Assembly (NCBI GenBank): GCA_025345505.1
Contig: JANVCC010010406.1
Span: forward strand, 13,117,242-13,181,241
Origin: Todiramphus chloris collaris
Taxonomy: Eukaryota > Chordata > Aves > Coraciiformes > Alcedinidae
Length of the DNA stretch: 64,000 nt
Direction: 5' to 3'
Part shown: one piece after another, positions 61,855-64,000 of the stretch
Numbering within the stretch: position 1 is the first letter of the stretch
How the letters are laid out: each line of letters begins with the position of its first letter
Made by a program: the position numbers and the translations under genes
Notes under the pieces: model-generated
Told to the model about the DNA's origin: nothing
The model's database searches: none
The model's input: only the letters and a program-made list of their open reading frames with translations

Positions 61855-62758
61855 CTGTGATGAGTGGAGTCTCTCAGAGATCAGTACTGGAACCAGTGGT
61901 ATTTAACACCTTTGTCAGCAGCTTGGACAGTGCAGATGACTCAAAGCTGTGTGCCGAGGTCAACACACTGAAGGGAAGAGATGACATTCAGAGGGACCCT
62001 GACAGGCTGGAGAGGCAGGCCCATGCTAACTTCATGAAGTTCAGCAAGGCCAAGTGCAAGGTCCTGCACCTGAGGTGGGGCAATCTCAAGCATAAACACA
62101 GGCTGAATGATGAGTGGATTGAAAGCAGCCGTACAGAGAGCGACTTGGGAGTGCTGGTTGATGAAGCGCTTACCATCAGCTGGCAATGTGCACTGGCAGC
62201 CCAAAAATCCAACCCATATCCTGGGCTGCATCAAAAGATGAGTGGCCAGCAGGTCAAGGGAGGTGATTCTGTCACTCTACTCTGCTCTTGAGAGACCCCA
62301 TCTGAAGTACTGCGTCCAGCTCTGGAGCCCCCAACACAAGAAGGACGTGAATCTATTGGAGAGGGGCCAGAGGAGGGCCATAAAAATGACCAGAGGGCTG
62401 GGGCACCTCTCTTATGAGGACAGGATGAGGGAGTTGGGTCTGTTCAGCCTGGAGAAGGGAAGGCTCTGGGGAGACCTTACAGCAGTCTTCAAGTACCCAA
62501 AGGGAGCCTACTGGAAAGCTGGAGGGCAGATTTAGATTAAATATTAGGAAGAAATTCTTTACTACAAGGGTGATGAGACACTGGAATGGGTTGCCCAGAG
62601 AAGCCATGGACACCTCAGCCCTGGAAGTGTTTAAGACCAGGCTGGAGGAGGCTCTGAGCAACCTGCTTTAGTGGGAGGTGTCCCTGCCCACGGCAGGACG
62701 GTTGGAACTAGATGATCTTTAAGGTCCCTTCCATCTCAAACCATTCTATGATGCTATG
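61809..62758 (+). mobile_element. CR1 LINE, sense, 5'-truncated with fold-back 5' end
   Basis: The main body is sense CR1 from about 61840: RPVMSGVSQRSVLEPVVFNTF (RT; first 20 residues are diagnostic), [75 protein letters not shown], and [20 protein letters not shown]. It ends GGTCCCTTCCATCTCAAACC ... TTCTATGATGCTATG. The FADD active-site box is lost in a small deletion near 61930. The first 31 bases (61809-61839) are CR1 in the opposite orientation, forming a 15-bp inverted repeat with the start of the body. Lies antisense inside the last PUM3 intron, 104 bases from the 3' splice site. Inactive. Confidence 0.93.
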
Positions 62759-64000
62759 AATACAGTTCAGGACAGATTCTATTACCTTCTATAAGAAAAA
62801 GACATAAAATTTTCAGGAAACATGAAACACCAAGTGAGAACAAAACTAACAGAGCATAAATCAGACTTGAAGGAAGTGTAGATCCCTACTCAAAGCAGTT
62901 TCAAACATTGGGTCTGAAGGGGCTGCTCATGGCTTTGCCCAGTTCGGGCTTGAAACACCCTCAGTGCAGGAGACAGCCCAACCTTCCTGGGTCCCAGCCC
63001 TACAACTGGGTTGTCGTCATAGAGAAAAGGCTTATCCTTATCTCCATCCAGCCTGAGCTTCTTATACTGACGCCTCTTGCTCTGCAGGCACACATGCACT
63101 GCTCTGAAGAGGCCAGTGCTCCTGCATCCTTTTGCAGTGGTGCTGGGGATGCTGCTGAGTGTCCCCAGAACCATATCACCTCCTAGCACTTTATTTACAC
63201 TAAGGTGGATTGTAATGTCTGCAAAAAGCCCTCTCATCACCTTAGGACTCTTCATACTTGGACTAGGTCAGAACAAGGCCCCAGATTTTTTTCATAAAAA
63301 TCAAATTAAAAGCAAGAAGGGCAATGAAAGGAAAGGGGCCTGAGTACACCAGGTAATAAGTAATCAAGCACACACAATGAACTGCTTGTAACTGGTAGAT
63401 AAGGATAAATGATTAGAAAGCCAAAATTCTTCAGTTGGACTGACTGGGTAATTCTGAGTTTCAGATCTGCATGTAAGTGACAGATGGCTACCAAAAGCCA
63501 GCAACAAAACAAAAATCAATCACAGCTTCAGGGAGAACTAATAGAATCTGAAAAATACCTCAGCATGAGGAGTCTGAGGTCCATTATGACAAAAAAAGTA
63601 TCTACATTTTTTTTTAAATGAAAATGTTTTTCAAAACTCAGTAATTATTTTGTGTAAAAAAATTACTGCAGTTATTCTCTATACCAGACTAAAATAAATT
63701 TATCATTGCTGTATGATTTAGGCAACATCTCAACTTCAATGCATGCAGTTAAAGATGAGATCAGTTACTATGTGATAGTGAGGTAAGCAGGTGTCACATG
63801 AAATGGAAAAAAGCAGCTGGTTCTATTTGTGTGTTCTCAGCCGCTAAAACAAAAGGGTGTCACAACTGAAGAGTCACCAAGAGAAGGTCAAGCTACAAAG
63901 GATTCAAATGTAATTAAAACTAAATACCAGAATCCAGCAAAACAATCCTCCCCCAGGCTTTCACCTTTCTTTCCTCTTAGATAAGTTTCAGTATTGGTGA

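Larger units (their letters stand above)
61706..64000 (-). other. PUM3: PUM3 last intron (partial)
   Basis: The sequence from the acceptor to the window edge contains no further recognisable PUM3 exon. It includes an antisense-to-gene CR1 (61809-62758). A block at 62890-63345 is open on both strands and unexplained. The remaining sequence shows nothing notable. Confidence 0.75.

Overview
The window looks like a piece of a bird chromosome. Three host genes can be read directly from protein similarity: the last two coding exons of VLDLR (+, left edge), a complete two-exon KCNV2 (Kv8.2 potassium channel subunit, +), and the terminal coding exon of PUM3 (Puf-A, on the - strand, right edge). The order VLDLR - KCNV2 - PUM3 is the conserved amniote order (human 9p24). 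In chicken this block lies on chromosome Z, so Z linkage is inferred by synteny and is not shown by the window. The dominant interspersed repeat is the CR1 LINE with its ATTCTATG-like 3' ends, typical of birds. No retroviral or LTR element was recognised.

Layout. 1-469: VLDLR cytoplasmic tail exons with a short final intron, followed by a 3'UTR with candidate poly(A) signals at 1055 and 1910 and a tight cluster of four Pumilio-type UGUANAUA sites. About 1930-38240: roughly 36 kb without a recognisable gene. It holds relics (old CR1 ends near 5590 and 9476, a MIR-like SINE near 8972, an L3/CR1-like fragment near 20816) and three larger CR1 blocks (27158-28165, rearranged; 32126-32760; 34993-37140), besides simple repeats. 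38240-45285: KCNV2 with upstream TAATCY homeodomain-type sites, exon 1 (T1 domain to pore), a 4.36-kb intron containing a 100-N assembly gap and a tRNA-derived SINE, and exon 2 (selectivity filter to C terminus), ending at an AATAAA.

45290-56565: gene-free, with homopolymer and A-rich tracts. 56570-59578: the most complete CR1, about 3 kb, with recognisable ORF1 esterase, ORF2 endonuclease and reverse transcriptase segments, all decayed. 61440-64000: 3' end of PUM3, convergent with KCNV2; its last intron carries a CR1 copy whose 5' end folds back on itself.

The three genes are not a functional unit. VLDLR is a lipoprotein/vitellogenin and reelin receptor, KCNV2 a photoreceptor Kv modifier subunit, and PUM3 a nucleolar ribosome-biogenesis factor. 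I found no convincing undescribed system. The observations most worth checking are the Pumilio-site cluster in VLDLR, the fold-back CR1 beside the PUM3 acceptor, the scrambled CR1 at 27.2-28.2 kb, the KCNV2 upstream homeodomain sites and the G-quadruplex motif in KCNV2 exon 1.
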